A stretch of 5,361 nucleotides of DNA from Methanomicrobiaceae archaeon (lineage in GTDB: Archaea > Halobacteriota > Methanomicrobia > Methanomicrobiales > Methanomicrobiaceae): the NCBI GenBank assembly GCA_030628325.1, contig DAOVRB010000101.1, positions 1-5,361 of the forward strand. The letters are read 5' to 3'. The notes under the pieces were generated by a model that worked only from the letters and a program-made list of their open reading frames with translations, was not told where the DNA came from and searched no databases. Shown here in pieces: positions 4,028 through 5,361 of this stretch; position 1 is the stretch's first letter; each line of letters begins with the position of its first letter. Both the position numbers and the translations under genes were made by a program.

Positions 4028-5361
4028 ATGCACACTCAGTCCGGTGGTGCTCAGACAGGCATGATCAAAGAAATTTTACAGGCACGATATCTTCAGGAGG
4101 GTGAAAAAGGTTATGATGATATCTGCCACAGGGTTGCAGCGGCGATAGGGGATACAGTAGTGCAGCGGGAGCGCTTTTACCGGATGATGGTGCAGCGTGA
4201 TTTTCTTCCGAATTCCCCGTGTCTGATGAATGCGGGTACTGAAAACGGACAGTTATCTGCATGTTTTGTCCTGCCGCTCAGTGACAATCTCGAGGGAATT
4301 TTTGAGACCTTAAAAACTGCGGCACTTGTGCATAAAAGCGGAGGTGGAACCGGGTTTTCATTTGGGCATTTAAGGGCGCGTGGGTCAGCACTGGACTCCT
4401 CAGGCGGTATCGCAAGCGGTCCTGTTTCATTCATGAAGGTGTTTAATGCTGCGACCGGTGTCGTACGACAGGGCGGACGCCGCCGGGGTGCAAACATGGG
4501 TATACTCCAGATCCGTCATCCGGATATCAGGGAATTTATCCGTAGTAAGAATGTCGAGGGCGAACTGAGGAATTTCAATATCAGTGTGATGGTTGATGAC
4601 GCTTTCATGGAGGACCCTGATGAAGAACTGATTAATCTTATTGCAACAGGTATCTGGCAGAATGGTGAACCCGGAGTGATCTTTTATGATCGCATTAACG
4701 AAGCGAACACTGTGCCTCACCTTGGGTTCATTGAAGCGACAAATCCCTGTGGTGAACAACCTCTGCTGCCATATGAGTCCTGTACCCTGGGGTCACTTAA
4801 CCTCTCACGATATGTCGGTGGCAGCGGGATTGACTGGGAGAAACTGGAGGATGACACAAGGGCGGCAACGAGGTTTCTTGACAATGTTATTGATAAAAAC
4901 TGCTATCCCGTCCGAAAAATTGCTGATATGACGAAAAAGACGCGGAAAATTGGCCTTGGTGTAATGGGTTTTCATGATCTGCTGCTGAAACTCGGAGTCG
5001 CTTATGACAGTGGCAGGGCACTTTCTCTTGCAGGGGACGTTTTCGGGTTGATTAATGATATGGCTGTGGATGAGAGCAGGATTATGGCATCTGAATCCGG
5101 GCCGTTTCCTGAGTGGGAAGAGAGCACATGGGAGTTCCCTGTCCGGAATGCAGCTCTGACATGTATCGCCCCCACAGGTTCCATATCCCTGATTGCCGGA
5201 TGTTCCAGTGGTATTGAGCCTGTATTTTCATGGGCATACAGGCGGTGCGGGACTGTCGGTGGCGGATTTATGTGTGTGCACCCGTTTTTTAAGGAAAAAC
5301 TTATTGGACTGGGGATGAATGAGGTTGAAACAGCTTCTGTTATCGATCACGCATATACTCT
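4028..5361 (+). CDS. nrdJ: adenosylcobalamin-dependent (class II) ribonucleotide reductase, 3' end outside window
   Basis: NrdJ reduces ribonucleotides to deoxyribonucleotides using a thiyl radical generated from adenosylcobalamin. The visible 444 codons cover the first part of the catalytic barrel. Active-site residues can be placed: redox pair Cys79 (LSACFVLPL) and Cys252 (YESCTLGSLNL), and thiyl Cys241 in NPCGEQ with Asn239 and Glu243, the expected N-x-C-x-E set (N320, C322, E324 and C333 in Thermotoga maritima NrdJ). Other family blocks are KSGGGTGFSF (103-112), QGGRRRGANMG (148-158), RKIGLGVMGFHDLL, and APTGSISLIAGCSSGIEP (381 onward). Only 78 residues precede the first redox Cys, leaving no room for an N-terminal ATP-cone, so activity-site inhibition by dATP is not expected. 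No intein interrupts the visible part. The ATG at 4028 fits the upstream promoter spacing; Met12 (4061) and an in-frame GTG at 3962 are less likely starts. It is divergent from the NrdD-like/cbiZ pair, which would salvage its cofactor. Confidence 0.95.
   Translation, partial: MHTQSGGAQTGMIKEILQARYLQEGEKGYDDICHRVAAAIGDTVVQRERFYRMMVQRDFLPNSPCLMNAGTENGQLSACFVLPLSDNLEGIFETLKTAALVHKSGGGTGFSFGHLRARGSALDSSGGIASGPVSFMKVFNAATGVVRQGGRRRGANMGILQIRHPDIREFIRSKNVEGELRNFNISVMVDDAFMEDPDEELINLIATGIWQNGEPGVIFYDRINEANTVPHLGFIEATNPCGEQPLLPYESCTLGSLNLSRYVGGSGIDWEKLEDDTRAATRFLDNVIDKNCYPVRKIADMTKKTRKIGLGVMGFHDLLLKLGVAYDSGRALSLAGDVFGLINDMAVDESRIMASESGPFPEWEESTWEFPVRNAALTCIAPTGSISLIAGCSSGIEPVFSWAYRRCGTVGGGFMCVHPFFKEKLIGLGMNEVETASVIDHAYT

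Noticed and set aside
4028..5361. Intein inserted in nrdJ, as often seen in archaeal and phage reductases
   Set aside because: The catalytic blocks follow one another at normal spacing in the visible 444 codons with no interrupting sequence. The part beyond the edge cannot be judged.

Overview
The window most resembles the chromosome of a methanogenic euryarchaeon, plausibly of the order Methanomicrobiales. The support is archaeal: replication protein A (RPA) genes instead of bacterial SSB, a CbiZ corrinoid-salvage enzyme fused to a Cys-rich domain, TATA/BRE-like elements at leaderless distances from start codons, and GGAGGTG-type ribosome binding sites. The assignment rests on gene content and recalled family resemblance, not on a search.

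Layout: five complete genes lie on the minus strand and one partial gene on the plus strand. From the left edge come a possible seven-codon start of another minus-strand gene (1-22), then a 147-residue protein (92-535) that resembles a family I know mainly from phage and mobile-element sequences. Next is a two-gene RPA operon: a 418-residue RPA subunit with OB folds and a zinc finger (1215-2471), joined by a TAATG stop/start overlap to a 194-residue RPA-associated OB-fold protein (631-1215). A 196-bp spacer (2472-2667) follows, with a candidate TATA box and short direct repeats. Then comes a second TAATG-coupled pair: a 119-residue Cys-rich protein ending in a tail like that of the anaerobic ribonucleotide reductase NrdD (3549-3908), followed by cbiZ (2668-3549). 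A 119-bp divergent promoter region (3909-4027) separates this pair from nrdJ, the adenosylcobalamin-dependent class II ribonucleotide reductase (4028 to the right edge, truncated).

How it fits together: the right half looks like a deoxyribonucleotide supply module. NrdJ needs adenosylcobalamin; CbiZ hydrolyses adenosylcobinamide so that it can re-enter cobalamin synthesis; and the small protein between them carries zinc-ribbon cysteines plus an RVTGY glycyl-radical-like motif of class III reductases without a class III catalytic barrel. The left half supplies single-stranded DNA binding proteins. dNTP synthesis, its cofactor salvage and ssDNA handling are therefore side by side.

The most noteworthy item is the free-standing NrdD-like tail, coupled to cofactor salvage and divergent from a class II reductase. 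There is no CRISPR array, insertion sequence, tRNA or rRNA that I can see.
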